Below, in pieces: positions 1 to 7,780 of a stretch of DNA of 10,078 nucleotides (the first letter of the stretch is position 1; the number at the start of each line of letters is the position of its first letter). Both the position numbers and the translations under genes were made by a program. The notes beneath the pieces were generated by a model. The model worked only from the letters and a program-made list of their open reading frames with translations. It was not told the origin of the DNA and ran no database searches. Source of the stretch: Betaproteobacteria bacterium HGW-Betaproteobacteria-8 (GTDB lineage: Bacteria; Pseudomonadota; Gammaproteobacteria; Burkholderiales; Methylophilaceae); the NCBI GenBank assembly GCA_002842135.1, contig PHCD01000066.1:1-10078 (forward strand), written 5' to 3'.

Positions 1-24
1 CAAGGCTTGAGCAAATATGTTTGA
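1..24 (+). CDS. nuoI: Possible 3' end of nuoI (NADH-quinone oxidoreductase subunit I), partial
   Basis: In frame 1 the first seven codons read QGLSKYV and end in TGA at 22-24. The gene before nuoJ in this operon type is nuoI, which encodes the 2[4Fe-4S] ferredoxin-like subunit, and NuoI proteins often end in a short basic tail such as KYR. The reading is therefore plausible, but seven residues prove nothing. Another frame gives a stop at 8-10 (KA then TGA), which would also serve. The choice matters for the nuoJ start: a nuoI stop at 22-24 would overlap a nuoJ ATG at 17 by 8 nt and lie 4 nt before the alternative ATG at 29. Confidence 0.35.
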   Translation, partial: QGLSKYV

Positions 25-673
25 GGGTATGGTTTTTCAGGACTTCGTGTTCTACACATTCGCGGCGATTCTGCTGTTCGCCGGCCTGCGTGTGATCACG
101 GCGCGCAACCCCGTGCATGCCGCGCTGTTTCTGGTGCTGGCTTTCTTTACCGCGGCCGGTATCTGGCTGCTGCTGGAAGCCGAGTTCCTCGCCATCGTGC
201 TGGTGCTGGTCTATGTCGGCGCCGTCATGGTGCTGTTCCTGTTCGTCGTCATGATGCTGGATATCAATCTTGACCGGCTACGCGAAGGGTTCTGGGATTA
301 TCTGCCGATGGCCGGCTTCATCGGCGTGTTGATGGCGGCCGAAATGGTGATGATCCTTGGCAGCAAGAATTTCGGCGTCGACCGTATCGGCGCGCCGCCG
401 GCCAAACCTGCCGATTACAGCAATACTGCAGAATTGGGCCGTGTGCTGTATTCCGATTATCTGCTGACCTTTGAACTGGCTGCCGTCGTGCTGCTGGTTG
501 CGATTGTCGCTGCCATCGCACTGACTCTGCGCGACCGCAAGGATAACAAGTTCATCAATCCTGCCGACCAGGTCAAGGTCAAGCGCGCCGACCGTGTGCG
601 CATGGTCAGCATGCCTTCATTCAAAGAGCCGCCGGCAGACGATGCGGCCAACAATACTAAGGATCAAGCCTGA
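17..673 (+). CDS. nuoJ: NADH-quinone oxidoreductase subunit J
   Basis: Encodes the membrane-arm subunit NuoJ (ND6 homologue) of respiratory complex I, which lies next to NuoK and helps pass conformational or protonic coupling from the quinone site to the pumping subunits. The 218-residue product has five predicted membrane segments (about 9-27, 34-54, 56-81, 95-115, 150-171) and a polar C-terminal tail. The motif [20 protein letters not shown] (25-44) and the third helix around [18 protein letters not shown] (65-82), which carries the family's conserved Tyr and Gly, identify it clearly. The start is uncertain. ATG 17 has only a weak GAG (9-11) upstream, while ATG 29 gives an N-terminus, [11 protein letters not shown], that looks more like betaproteobacterial NuoJ but has GAGGG (23-27) too close to be a good ribosome site. 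The stop overlaps the nuoK start by one base (TGATG), suggesting translational coupling. Confidence 0.96.
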   Translation: MFEGMVFQDFVFYTFAAILLFAGLRVITARNPVHAALFLVLAFFTAAGIWLLLEAEFLAIVLVLVYVGAVMVLFLFVVMMLDINLDRLREGFWDYLPMAGFIGVLMAAEMVMILGSKNFGVDRIGAPPAKPADYSNTAELGRVLYSDYLLTFELAAVVLLVAIVAAIALTLRDRKDNKFINPADQVKVKRADRVRMVSMPSFKEPPADDAANNTKDQA

Positions 674-978
674 TGGTCGGTCTGTCACATTATCTGGTAC
701 TCGGTTCATTGCTGTTTGCCATCAGCGTGGTCGGCATTTTCCTCAACCGCAAGAATGTCATCATTTTGTTGATGGCCATTGAATTGATGCTGCTGGCAGT
801 GAATCTCAACTTCATTGCTTTCTCTCATTATCTGAATGACCTGGCCGGTCAGGTGTTCGTCTTCTTCATCCTGACGGTGGCCGCTGCCGAATCCGCTATC
901 GGATTGGCGATCCTGGTACTGCTGTTCCGCAACATGAAAACCATCAACGTCGATGATCTCGATCAATTGAAAGGCTAG
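673..978 (+). CDS. nuoK: NADH-quinone oxidoreductase subunit K
   Basis: Encodes NuoK (ND4L homologue), the small three-helix membrane subunit of complex I that belongs to the proton-translocating E-channel region. At 101 residues it matches the family's usual length of about 100. Membrane segments lie at about 4-24, 29-50 and 58-86. The two buried glutamates needed for coupled activity in E. coli (Glu36 and Glu72) correspond to E37, in [11 protein letters not shown], and E73, in [12 protein letters not shown]. The start codon shares its A with the nuoJ stop codon, and a ribosome site TAAGGA at 658-663 sits 9 nt upstream. The nuoL gene starts 6 nt after the stop. Nothing is missing or unusual. 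Confidence 0.98.
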   Translation: MVGLSHYLVLGSLLFAISVVGIFLNRKNVIILLMAIELMLLAVNLNFIAFSHYLNDLAGQVFVFFILTVAAAESAIGLAILVLLFRNMKTINVDDLDQLKG

Positions 979-984
979 AACGAG

Positions 985-2994
985 ATGACGATGCAAACCA
1001 TTTACCTGCTGATTCCCACTTTGCCTATGATTGCAGCGGCGATAGTCGGCCTCTTCGGCCGTAAATTGCCACGTGCCTCTGCGCACTGGATCACCATACT
1101 CGGCGTTGCTGCTTCATTTGCACTTTCAGCTTATGTGTTCAAATATGTGCTCGACGGTCATGCATTCAACGGCTCGGTCTATACCTGGCTGATCAGCGGT
1201 GGTACTACTTTTGAGGTCGGTTTCCTCATCGACAAGCTTTCGGCCACCATGATGGTGGTGGTGACTTTCGTTTCGCTCATGGTGCACATCTACACCATCG
1301 GCTATATGGAAGAAGACCCGGGTTACAGCCGATTCTTCAGCTACATCTCGCTGTTCACCTTCTCCATGCTGATGCTGGTCATGAGCAACAATTTCATGCA
1401 ACTATTCTTCGGCTGGGAAGCGGTGGGCCTGGTCTCGTATTTGCTGATCGGTTTCTGGTACAAGCGGCCGACCGCTATCTATGCCAATCTGAAAGCTTTC
1501 CTGGTTAACCGTGTCGGTGACTTTGGCTTCCTGCTCGGTATCGGTATGGTGCTCTATTTCCTTGGCAGCCTGGACTATGCCGCTGTGTTCTCGGTGGCAC
1601 CGCAAATGGCGGAAAATACGGTACAGCTGATCCCTGGCGTAGATTGGTCCTTGATGACTGTGATCTGCATCCTGCTGTTTATCGGCGCCATGGGTAAATC
1701 CGCGCAGGTGCCGCTGCATGTCTGGCTGCCGGATTCGATGGAAGGTCCGACCCCGATTTCCGCATTGATTCACGCGGCGACCATGGTCACGGCCGGTATC
1801 TTCATGGTGGCGCGCATGTCGCCATTGTACGAACTGTCGACCACGGCGCTATCCTTCGTGCTCATCATCGGCGCCATCACCGCACTGTTCATGGGTTTCC
1901 TCGGCATCATCCAGAACGATATCAAGCGCGTCGTCGCTTATTCCACGCTGTCGCAACTGGGCTATATGACGGTTGCTCTTGGCGCTTCTGCCTACTCGGT
2001 GGCGATGTTCCACCTGATGACACATGCTTTCTTCAAGGCCTTGCTGTTCCTTGCTGCCGGTTCCGTCATCATGGCCATGCACCACGATCAGGACATTCGC
2101 AATATGGGTGGTTTGCGCAAGTACATGCCCATCACCTGGATTACTTCGCTGATCGGTTCATTGGCACTGATCGGCACACCACTGTTCTCCGGCTTCTATT
2201 CCAAGGATTCCATTATCGAAGTGGTGAAACTCTCCGAAATTACTGGCAGCGGCTTCGCTTATTTCGCCGTGCTGGCCGGTGTCTTCGTTACCGCCTTCTA
2301 CTCCTTCCGCATGTATTTCCTTGTGTTCCATGGCAAGGAGCGCTGGATGGAGGTCAAGCATGATGCGCACGACGAAGCGCATGGCCACGAGGAACATCAC
2401 GGCCTGGCACCACACGAGAAGCCGCATGAGCAGAAATGGGTGGTGACTTTGCCGCTTGTTCTGCTGGCGATTCCTTCGGTTGTCATCGGTTATATCGCGA
2501 TCGAACCCATGCTGTTCGGCGATTTCTTCAAGGGCGTGATCCATGTTGATCGGGCTGCACACCCTGCCATGAGCGTGCTCGCCAGCCATTTTCACGGTGC
2601 GGCGGCGATGGCCCTGCACGGGCTGCAAAGCTGGCCGTTCTGGTTGGCGCTGTCCGGTGTAGCCCTCTCATGGTTCTTCTACATGAAGCGTCCGGATATT
2701 CCTGCGGCTATCAAGCAGCGTTTCGAACTGATCTATCGCATCCTTGATAACAAGTACGGCTTCGACAGCTTTAACGACAAGTTCTTTGCCGCCGGTTCAC
2801 GCTGGCTGGGCAACAAGCTGTGGCAGATTGGTGACGTCAAGTTGATCGACGGTGCCGTGGTCAACGGCACTGCAAGATTGATCGTTCGCCTGTCCGGCAT
2901 TGTCCGCCAGCTGCAGTCGGGCCTGATCTATCACTATGCTTTCGCCATGATTATTGGCGCGTTCCTCCTGCTGACCTTCTTCATGAAGGTATAA
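985..2994 (+). CDS. nuoL: NADH-quinone oxidoreductase subunit L
   Basis: Encodes NuoL (ND5 homologue), the distal antiporter-like proton-pumping subunit, which also supplies the long lateral helix along the membrane arm. The product has 669 residues (E. coli NuoL has 613). Expected functional residues are present: E145 in FFGWEAVGLVSYLLIGFW, D179 in NRVGDFGF, K238 in GAMGKSAQVPLHVWLPDSM, H343, H347 and K351 in MFHLMTHAFFKALLFL, and K407 in FSGFYSKD. They match E. coli E144, D178, K229, H334, H338, K342 and K399. Residues of about 575-645 fit the amphipathic lateral helix, followed by a final membrane anchor at 649-667. Much of the extra length comes from a His-rich hydrophilic loop at 459-481. 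Two ATGs, at 985 and 991, are possible; AAAGG (970-974) favours the first and GAG (982-984) could serve the second. Confidence 0.98.
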   Translation: MTMQTIYLLIPTLPMIAAAIVGLFGRKLPRASAHWITILGVAASFALSAYVFKYVLDGHAFNGSVYTWLISGGTTFEVGFLIDKLSATMMVVVTFVSLMVHIYTIGYMEEDPGYSRFFSYISLFTFSMLMLVMSNNFMQLFFGWEAVGLVSYLLIGFWYKRPTAIYANLKAFLVNRVGDFGFLLGIGMVLYFLGSLDYAAVFSVAPQMAENTVQLIPGVDWSLMTVICILLFIGAMGKSAQVPLHVWLPDSMEGPTPISALIHAATMVTAGIFMVARMSPLYELSTTALSFVLIIGAITALFMGFLGIIQNDIKRVVAYSTLSQLGYMTVALGASAYSVAMFHLMTHAFFKALLFLAAGSVIMAMHHDQDIRNMGGLRKYMPITWITSLIGSLALIGTPLFSGFYSKDSIIEVVKLSEITGSGFAYFAVLAGVFVTAFYSFRMYFLVFHGKERWMEVKHDAHDEAHGHEEHHGLAPHEKPHEQKWVVTLPLVLLAIPSVVIGYIAIEPMLFGDFFKGVIHVDRAAHPAMSVLASHFHGAAAMALHGLQSWPFWLALSGVALSWFFYMKRPDIPAAIKQRFELIYRILDNKYGFDSFNDKFFAAGSRWLGNKLWQIGDVKLIDGAVVNGTARLIVRLSGIVRQLQSGLIYHYAFAMIIGAFLLLTFFMKV

Positions 2995-3001
2995 AAAGAA
3001 A

Positions 3002-4495
3002 ATGATGACCGAACTTCCTATTATCAGCCTTGCCATTTGGGTGCCCATCCTGGCCGGCATCCTTGTACTGTTTACGGGTGACGACAGACGTGCCTGTCTG
3101 GCTCGTTGGCTGGCGCTGGCCGGTTCTATTGCAGGCTTCCTGGCGACCCTGCCGCTCTATACAGAATTCAACTTTGCCTTTGGCGGTTTTCAGTTTCAGG
3201 AAAGGCTGAGCTGGATACCTGCTTTCAATATCCATTACCACCTTGGTGTGGACGGTATCTCGGTGCCGCTGATCCTGCTGACCAGTTTCATGACCATGGT
3301 CGTCGTGGTCGCCGGCTGGGAAGTGATTGAGAAGCGCGTGGCACAGTACATGGCGTCTTTCCTCATCATGTCCGGTCTCATGATCGGCGTGTTCAGCGCG
3401 CTGGATACCATTCTCTATTACGTGTTCTGGGAAGCGATGCTGATCCCGATGTTCCTCGTCATTGGTATCTGGGGCGGGCCTAACCGGGTATACGCCACCA
3501 TCAAGTTCTTCCTCTATACCTTGCTCGGTTCCTTGCTGATGCTGGTGGCTTTCATCTATCTCTATCACCAGACCGACAGTTTCGCACTGACCGATTATTA
3601 CCAGCTGCCGTTGACACTGCCGGTGCAGATTCTGATTTTCTTTGCTTTCTTCATGGCCTTTGCCGTGAAAATCCCGATGTGGCCGGTGCATACCTGGCTG
3701 CCGGATGCGCACGTTGAAGCGCCGACTGGCGGTTCCGTCGTGCTGGCTGCCATCATGCTCAAGCTCGGTGCCTATAGCTTCCTGCGCTTCGCCATGCCGA
3801 TCGCACCCGATGCTTCGCACACTCTGGCCGGCTTCATGATTACGCTGTCGCTGATCTCGATTGTTTATATTGCCTTTGTTGCGCTGGCACAGAGGGACAT
3901 GAAGAAGCTGATCGCCTATTCATCGATCTCACACATGGGTTTCGTCACACTGGGCATGTTCATTTTCAACCCGCTCGGTATGGAAGGGGCGGTTGTGCAG
4001 ATGATTTCGCATGGATTCATCTCGGCAGCCATGTTCCTCTGCGTTGGCGTGCTGTATGACCGCGTGCATTCCCGTGAGATTTCCGCTTACGGTGGCGTGG
4101 TCAATACCATGCCGACCTTTGCCGCCTTTGCCGTGCTGTTCGCCATGGCCAATGCCGGCCTGCCTGGCACTTCCGGCTTCGTCGGCGAATTCCTGGTCAT
4201 CCTCGGTTCGATGCAGGTCAACTTCTGGTACGCCTTCCTCGCTGCGCTGACGCTGATCTTCGGTGCCGCTTATACCCTGTGGATGGTCAAGCGCGTGTTT
4301 TTCGGCGAGGTCGCCAATACACACGTGGCCGAGCTGAAGGACATTAACAGGCGCGAGTTCCTGATTCTGGGCGTGCTGGCAGTGCTGGTGCTGGGCTTCG
4401 GTCTGTATCCCGCGCCTATTACGGAAATGACCAATGCCACCGTTACACAGTTGCTGTCACACATGGCGCATAGTAAGTTGCCAGCTGGATTCTGA
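3002..4495 (+). CDS. nuoM: NADH-quinone oxidoreductase subunit M
   Basis: Encodes NuoM (ND4 homologue), the middle antiporter-like proton-pumping subunit of complex I. At 497 residues it is close to the 509 of E. coli. The pumping residues are all visible: E144 in YVFWEAMLIPMF, K223 in FAVKIPMWPVHTWLPDAHVE, K254 in IMLKLGAYSFLRF, and E396 in TSGFVGEFLVI, matching E. coli E144, K234, K265 and E407. The antiporter-family block with WPVHTWLPDAHVEAP (227-241) is typical. The gene begins with tandem ATGs at 3002 and 3005, 7 nt after the nuoL stop. Upstream lies only an A-rich stretch and AAGG at 2986-2989, 12 nt before the first ATG, so initiation may depend on coupling to nuoL translation. Confidence 0.98.
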   Translation: MMTELPIISLAIWVPILAGILVLFTGDDRRACLARWLALAGSIAGFLATLPLYTEFNFAFGGFQFQERLSWIPAFNIHYHLGVDGISVPLILLTSFMTMVVVVAGWEVIEKRVAQYMASFLIMSGLMIGVFSALDTILYYVFWEAMLIPMFLVIGIWGGPNRVYATIKFFLYTLLGSLLMLVAFIYLYHQTDSFALTDYYQLPLTLPVQILIFFAFFMAFAVKIPMWPVHTWLPDAHVEAPTGGSVVLAAIMLKLGAYSFLRFAMPIAPDASHTLAGFMITLSLISIVYIAFVALAQRDMKKLIAYSSISHMGFVTLGMFIFNPLGMEGAVVQMISHGFISAAMFLCVGVLYDRVHSREISAYGGVVNTMPTFAAFAVLFAMANAGLPGTSGFVGEFLVILGSMQVNFWYAFLAALTLIFGAAYTLWMVKRVFFGEVANTHVAELKDINRREFLILGVLAVLVLGFGLYPAPITEMTNATVTQLLSHMAHSKLPAGF

Positions 4496-4510
4496 GATTG
4501 AGATAAACCC

Positions 4511-5956
4511 ATGAACGAAATTCTTCCTGACTTGATCTCCGCACTCCCCGAGATATTCGTGCTCGGCATGGCGATGTTCATCCTGCTGCTGGACCTGTTC
4601 CTCAAGCCATCCAATCGTGTGTTGATCTATGTCCTTTCCCAGCTGACACTGGCCGGTGCCGCTGCCATTACTATCCTGACGCACACACCGGCCGTCAGTT
4701 ATGCCTATACCGGCATGTTTGTCGATGACCCGATGTCGGATGTCTTGAAGGTCATGATCTATATCGGCACCGCCATCATGTTCGTCTACACGCGGCATTA
4801 TCTGACGCTGCGCGGCATGTTCCGCGGCGAGTATTACGCGCTGGTGCTGTTCTCCATGGTCGGCATGATGATCATGGTGTCCGGACAGAACTTCCTGACG
4901 CTGTATATGGGGCTGGAGTTGCTGTCGCTTTGCCTCTATGCGTTGGTAGCGCTGGATCGCGACAATTCGCGTGCAACCGAAGCGGCGATGAAGTATTTCG
5001 TGTTGGGTGCGCTGGCTTCCGGCATGCTGCTCTACGGCATGTCCATGATGTATGGCGCTACCGGTAGCCTGGATATCACGCAAGTGGGCAATTCCCTGTC
5101 TCATGGTGCGCCGACCTATTCCATGCTGATTCTGGGCTTGGTGTTCATCGTTGCCGGCCTTGCTTTCAAGCTGGGTGCCGTGCCATTCCAGATGTGGGTA
5201 CCGGACGTTTACCATGGTGCGCCGACCGCGATGACCATGCTGATCGGTTCCGTCCCCAAGCTGGCGGCCTTCGCCATGGTCATCCGTCTGCTGGTGCAGG
5301 GCTTGTACGTGCTGGCTGTCGACTGGCAGGGCATGCTGGTCATCATGGCCGTGCTCTCTATTATCATCGGTAACGTCACGGCGATTGCGCAGACCAACCT
5401 GAAACGCATGCTGGCCTATTCCACCATCTCGCATATCGGCTTCATGCTGTTCGGCATCATGAGCGCCAGTCTCAACGGCTTCGCGTCTTCCATGTTCTAT
5501 GTATCTGCCTACGTGCTGATGACGCTGGCCGGCTTCGGCATGATCCTGCTGCTGTCGCGTCAGGGTTTCGAAGCCGAGAACCTGGATGACCTCAAGGGTC
5601 TCAATCAACGCAGTCCCTGGAACGCCTTCATGATGATGATCGTCATGTTCTCCATGGCGGGTGTACCGCCTACGCTGGGTTTCTACGCCAAGTTCACTGT
5701 GTTGCAGGCAGCGCTTGAAGCAGGCTTTGTTGGCGTCGTCATATTCGCCGTATTGATGGCAGCTGTCGGTGCTTTCTACTATCTGCGCGTCGTCAAGCTC
5801 ATGTATTTCGATGAACCGCTGGACAATAGTCCGATCGATGCGCCGACTGGTATGCGGGTGATGCTCGGCATCAATGCGCTCGGGCTGCTGGCGCTGGGCC
5901 TGATGCCGCAAATCCTGATGGGCATTTCGGCATACGCTATATTCAACAGTATCTAG
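4511..5956 (+). CDS. nuoN: NADH-quinone oxidoreductase subunit N
   Basis: Encodes NuoN (ND2 homologue), the antiporter-like proton-pumping subunit nearest the quinone module and the last nuo gene of the operon. At 481 residues it is close to the 485 of E. coli. Key residues are E136 in [18 protein letters not shown]220 in [20 protein letters not shown]250 in [10 protein letters not shown], and K394 in [10 protein letters not shown], matching E. coli E133, K217, K247 and K395. The product is hydrophobic throughout, with about 14 predicted helices. The start is supported by GAGA at 4500-4503, 7 nt before the ATG; the gap from nuoM is 15 nt. A very long antisense open frame covers almost the whole gene and is judged an artefact. 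Confidence 0.98.
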   Translation: MNEILPDLISALPEIFVLGMAMFILLLDLFLKPSNRVLIYVLSQLTLAGAAAITILTHTPAVSYAYTGMFVDDPMSDVLKVMIYIGTAIMFVYTRHYLTLRGMFRGEYYALVLFSMVGMMIMVSGQNFLTLYMGLELLSLCLYALVALDRDNSRATEAAMKYFVLGALASGMLLYGMSMMYGATGSLDITQVGNSLSHGAPTYSMLILGLVFIVAGLAFKLGAVPFQMWVPDVYHGAPTAMTMLIGSVPKLAAFAMVIRLLVQGLYVLAVDWQGMLVIMAVLSIIIGNVTAIAQTNLKRMLAYSTISHIGFMLFGIMSASLNGFASSMFYVSAYVLMTLAGFGMILLLSRQGFEAENLDDLKGLNQRSPWNAFMMMIVMFSMAGVPPTLGFYAKFTVLQAALEAGFVGVVIFAVLMAAVGAFYYLRVVKLMYFDEPLDNSPIDAPTGMRVMLGINALGLLALGLMPQILMGISAYAIFNSI

Positions 5957-5968
5957 GCGAGTTCAATC

Positions 5969-6262
5969 ATGACCAATTTCGTATTGTTGTTACTCGCATT
6001 CCTGGTCGCCAATTTGCCCTGGTTTTCCAATCGCTTGTTCTTTTTGGTCCCATTGAAACGCCGGCCAAAATCCATCGGTTGGTGCCTGCTCGAACTGGTT
6101 GTGCTTTATTTTGTCATGGGTGCCGTAGCCTTCTATACGGAGCGCACTACGCTGGGGCAAGTGGCAAATCAGAACTGGGAGTTTTATGCCGTGACTGCCA
6201 GTCTTTTTATCGTGTTTGCATTTCCGGGTTTCGTTTACAGGTATTTCTGGCAACGCAGGTAA
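5969..6262 (+). CDS. DUF2818 family small membrane protein, downstream of nuoN
   Basis: A 97-residue protein with three predicted membrane helices (about 3-22, 37-57 and 72-92), a basic loop PLKRRPKS (28-35) and a short basic C-terminus (RYFWQRR). By length, sequence style and position I assign it to DUF2818, a family of unknown function that I recall beside nuoN in betaproteobacteria. The N-terminus TNFVLLLLAFLVANLPWFSN and the central GWCLLELVVLYFVMG are the recognisable parts. It starts 12 nt after nuoN with GCGAG (5957-5961) as ribosome site, so it is almost surely cotranscribed with the complex I genes. A role as accessory subunit or assembly helper of complex I is an inference from position only. 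The family assignment was made from memory, without a profile search. Confidence 0.88.
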   Translation: MTNFVLLLLAFLVANLPWFSNRLFFLVPLKRRPKSIGWCLLELVVLYFVMGAVAFYTERTTLGQVANQNWEFYAVTASLFIVFAFPGFVYRYFWQRR

Positions 6263-6286
6263 TAACAAAAAACATCTTCCTGAACT

Positions 6287-6293
6287 GAGTGGG
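6287..6293 (+). promoter_or_regulatory. Ribosome binding site deciding the lipoprotein start
   Basis: The purine-rich GAGTGGG lies 7 nt before ATG 6301. An upstream in-frame GTG at 6289 falls inside this site and would add only four residues (MGTD) ahead of the signal peptide, so ATG 6301 is the better start. Confidence 0.5.
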
Positions 6294-6300
6294 CACTGAT

Positions 6301-7188
6301 ATGAACAGAGAACATTCGCCAGTCAAATCCATATTCGCAGTTTTATTCCTCAGTTCTGCCTTGCTGGCATGCAGCATGACAGACAAGATACTGCCCAATG
6401 CAGAATTCAACACCTTGATGGTTGAGGCGGATGCTGCGGCCCATGATGGACGCTGGAACGATGCAATAAGCAAGCTGGACCAGGCAGGCATCCTGCAGCC
6501 GAACAACTTTAACGTCAAATTGAAACAAGGGCAGGCTTACCAGCAAAGCGGCAAGCTTGCACTGGCGCATAATGCCTACCAGCAGATCATTGATGCTAAT
6601 CCCAATCCATCCGGGAAAAATGTCGAGATTGTAACTACAGCAAAAGCCAGCCAGGCTAAGCTTGGCTTCGGCAGCGCAGTACTTGCGCAAGAATCAGCTC
6701 CGGTTAAGGCATCTGAATTGAAGAACGCCGAGCTGGTCGAAGAGGTCGCTGCAGTCAATATTGCGGAAAAAGCAAAAACTGCGGCGAGTGATGCAACACC
6801 CGTAAAAGAGCCGACGCAAGAAGAAAAACCGGTTGCACCGGTGAGCGAAGTGGAAACCATCAATGTTCAAATTGAGGCTTGGCGCGAGGCATGGCAGGAA
6901 AAGCATGTAAGTGACTATCTGTCTTTTTATGTGCAGGATTTCTCCGGGGATTTCAGCAGCCATGCAGAATGGCGCAAGCAAAGAACACACAAGCTCAGTG
7001 CTGCCAGTGATTTGAGCATTCAGATTTCTGCCCTGAAGGTGGAGTTGCAAGGGGATGCCCGTGCCGTCGCCACCTTTGTCCAGTCCTTTCAGTCAGCGAA
7101 CTATGCAGATAACGGGCTGAAAACTCTGCAATTGCAAAAAATCAACGAGCGCTGGCTGATTGAGCGTGAACAATTTAGCAAGCAATAA
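6301..7188 (+). CDS. Predicted lipoprotein with TPR-like repeats and C-terminal NTF2-like (Cds6-type) domain
   Basis: A 295-residue protein that begins with a lipoprotein signal peptide: basic N-terminus, hydrophobic core, then the lipobox-like LLAC with Cys24 as the likely lipidated residue. Serine at +2 suggests outer-membrane sorting. Residues 35-101 read as two TPR-like repeats (AAHDGRWNDAISKLDQA, then KQGQAYQQSGKLALAHNAYQ followed by NP). Residues 125-186 form a low-complexity linker rich in Ala, Glu, Lys, Val and Pro. Residues 187-292 resemble the NTF2-like domain found at the C-terminus of Cds6-type proteins, with IEAWREAWQEKHVSDYLSFY, a WRKQR segment and ERWLIERE at the end. Its biochemical role is unknown; a scaffold or binding function in the envelope is inferred from the domains. 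The gap from the DUF2818 gene, 38 nt, is the largest on this strand. The first coding line is AT-richer than nuo (25 of 60 bases G+C). Confidence 0.85.
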   Translation: MNREHSPVKSIFAVLFLSSALLACSMTDKILPNAEFNTLMVEADAAAHDGRWNDAISKLDQAGILQPNNFNVKLKQGQAYQQSGKLALAHNAYQQIIDANPNPSGKNVEIVTTAKASQAKLGFGSAVLAQESAPVKASELKNAELVEEVAAVNIAEKAKTAASDATPVKEPTQEEKPVAPVSEVETINVQIEAWREAWQEKHVSDYLSFYVQDFSGDFSSHAEWRKQRTHKLSAASDLSIQISALKVELQGDARAVATFVQSFQSANYADNGLKTLQLQKINERWLIEREQFSKQ

Positions 7189-7201
7189 GACAGTCTTTGC
7201 T

Positions 7202-7780
7202 ATGGCCGCATCTGACAAGAGTGCTGACGATCTGACGGAGGCCTGCCTGTCTTCACTGGAGCTTGAGCACACCAGGTTTCTTAAGGTCAAGCGTGACCGG
7301 GTGTTGCTGCCAAGCGGTCATGAGGGCGAGCGTGAATACATCATGCACCCGGGCGCCGTGCTGGTGATCCCCATGCTGGATGACGGCCGGCTGGTGCTGG
7401 AACGACAGTTCCGCTATCCGCTTCGGCAGGTTTTTATCGAATTGCCTGCCGGCAAAATCGACCCGAACGAGGACCCCTTAGTCACTGGTCAGCGTGAGCT
7501 GCAGGAAGAGACTGGCTACACGGCAAGCGAATGGATATACCTGGCTGCGCAGCATCCCTGTATCGGTTATTCCGACGAAATCATCCATATCTATCTGGCG
7601 CGTGGCTTGGCGGCGGGGCAGCATCAGCGCGATGCAGACGAGGCCCTGCAGATTTTCGAAGCGGACTTGAATGCTTGCCTGCAAATGGTTCAACGCGGTG
7701 AGATTACGGACGGCAAGACTATCATTGCCTTGTTCTGGCTGGAAAAATATTTGCAAGGTTCATGGCCTGCCCAGCCCTGA
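7202..7780 (+). CDS. Nudix hydrolase, ADP-ribose pyrophosphatase type
   Basis: A 192-residue Nudix hydrolase. It carries a complete Nudix box at residues 84-106, matching GX5EX7REUXEEXGU: G84, E90, R98, E99, E102, E103 and G105 are all present. The preceding IELPAG (79-84), the later PCIGYSDEIIHIYLARGL (119-136) and the ending GEITDGKTIIALFWL fit ADP-ribose pyrophosphatases, which split ADP-ribose to AMP and ribose 5-phosphate in the cytoplasm with a divalent metal. The substrate is inferred from family resemblance; other nucleoside diphosphate sugars are possible. ATG 7202 was chosen, 13 nt after the lipoprotein stop, although its ribosome site is poor (AAGA at 7187-7190). A TTG at 7160 would add 14 residues overlapping the lipoprotein and is less likely. 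The 3' end overlaps the SDR gene by 19 nt, so the two are probably translationally coupled. Confidence 0.93.
   Translation: MAASDKSADDLTEACLSSLELEHTRFLKVKRDRVLLPSGHEGEREYIMHPGAVLVIPMLDDGRLVLERQFRYPLRQVFIELPAGKIDPNEDPLVTGQRELQEETGYTASEWIYLAAQHPCIGYSDEIIHIYLARGLAAGQHQRDADEALQIFEADLNACLQMVQRGEITDGKTIIALFWLEKYLQGSWPAQP

Noticed and set aside
2981..3820. 279-codon minus-strand open frame over the first half of nuoM
   Set aside because: Same antisense pattern, rich in His, Gln and Asp, with no motif; it overlaps a well-identified nuoM.
4457..5911. 484-codon open frame on the minus strand covering almost all of nuoN
   Set aside because: The product is full of His, Gln, Asp, Glu and Arg with no recognisable fold, as expected when hydrophobic membrane-protein codons are read in antisense. 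nuoN on the plus strand has every conserved residue.
6234..6263. Possible promoter for the lipoprotein: TTTACA (6234-6239) and GGTAAT (6258-6263), 18 nt apart
   Set aside because: The -35-like box matches 5 of 6 and the -10-like box 4 of 6, at a slightly long spacing, inside the end of the DUF2818 gene. In a locally AT-rich stretch this can arise by chance, so it is not listed as a feature.
6263..6300. Search for a terminator after the DUF2818 gene, which would end the nuo operon
   Set aside because: The 38 nt gap holds an A-rich run (CAAAAAACATC) but no GC-rich inverted repeat with a following T-run, so no terminator is claimed.
6652..6670. Inverted repeat AGCCA / TGGCT in the lipoprotein gene
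   Set aside because: Only a 5 bp stem around a 9 nt loop within coding sequence and without a T-run; expected by chance.
7160..7201. N-terminal extension of the Nudix protein from TTG 7160
   Set aside because: It would overlap the lipoprotein gene by 29 nt, uses a rare start codon and adds no conserved residues; ATG 7202 just after the lipoprotein stop is simpler.
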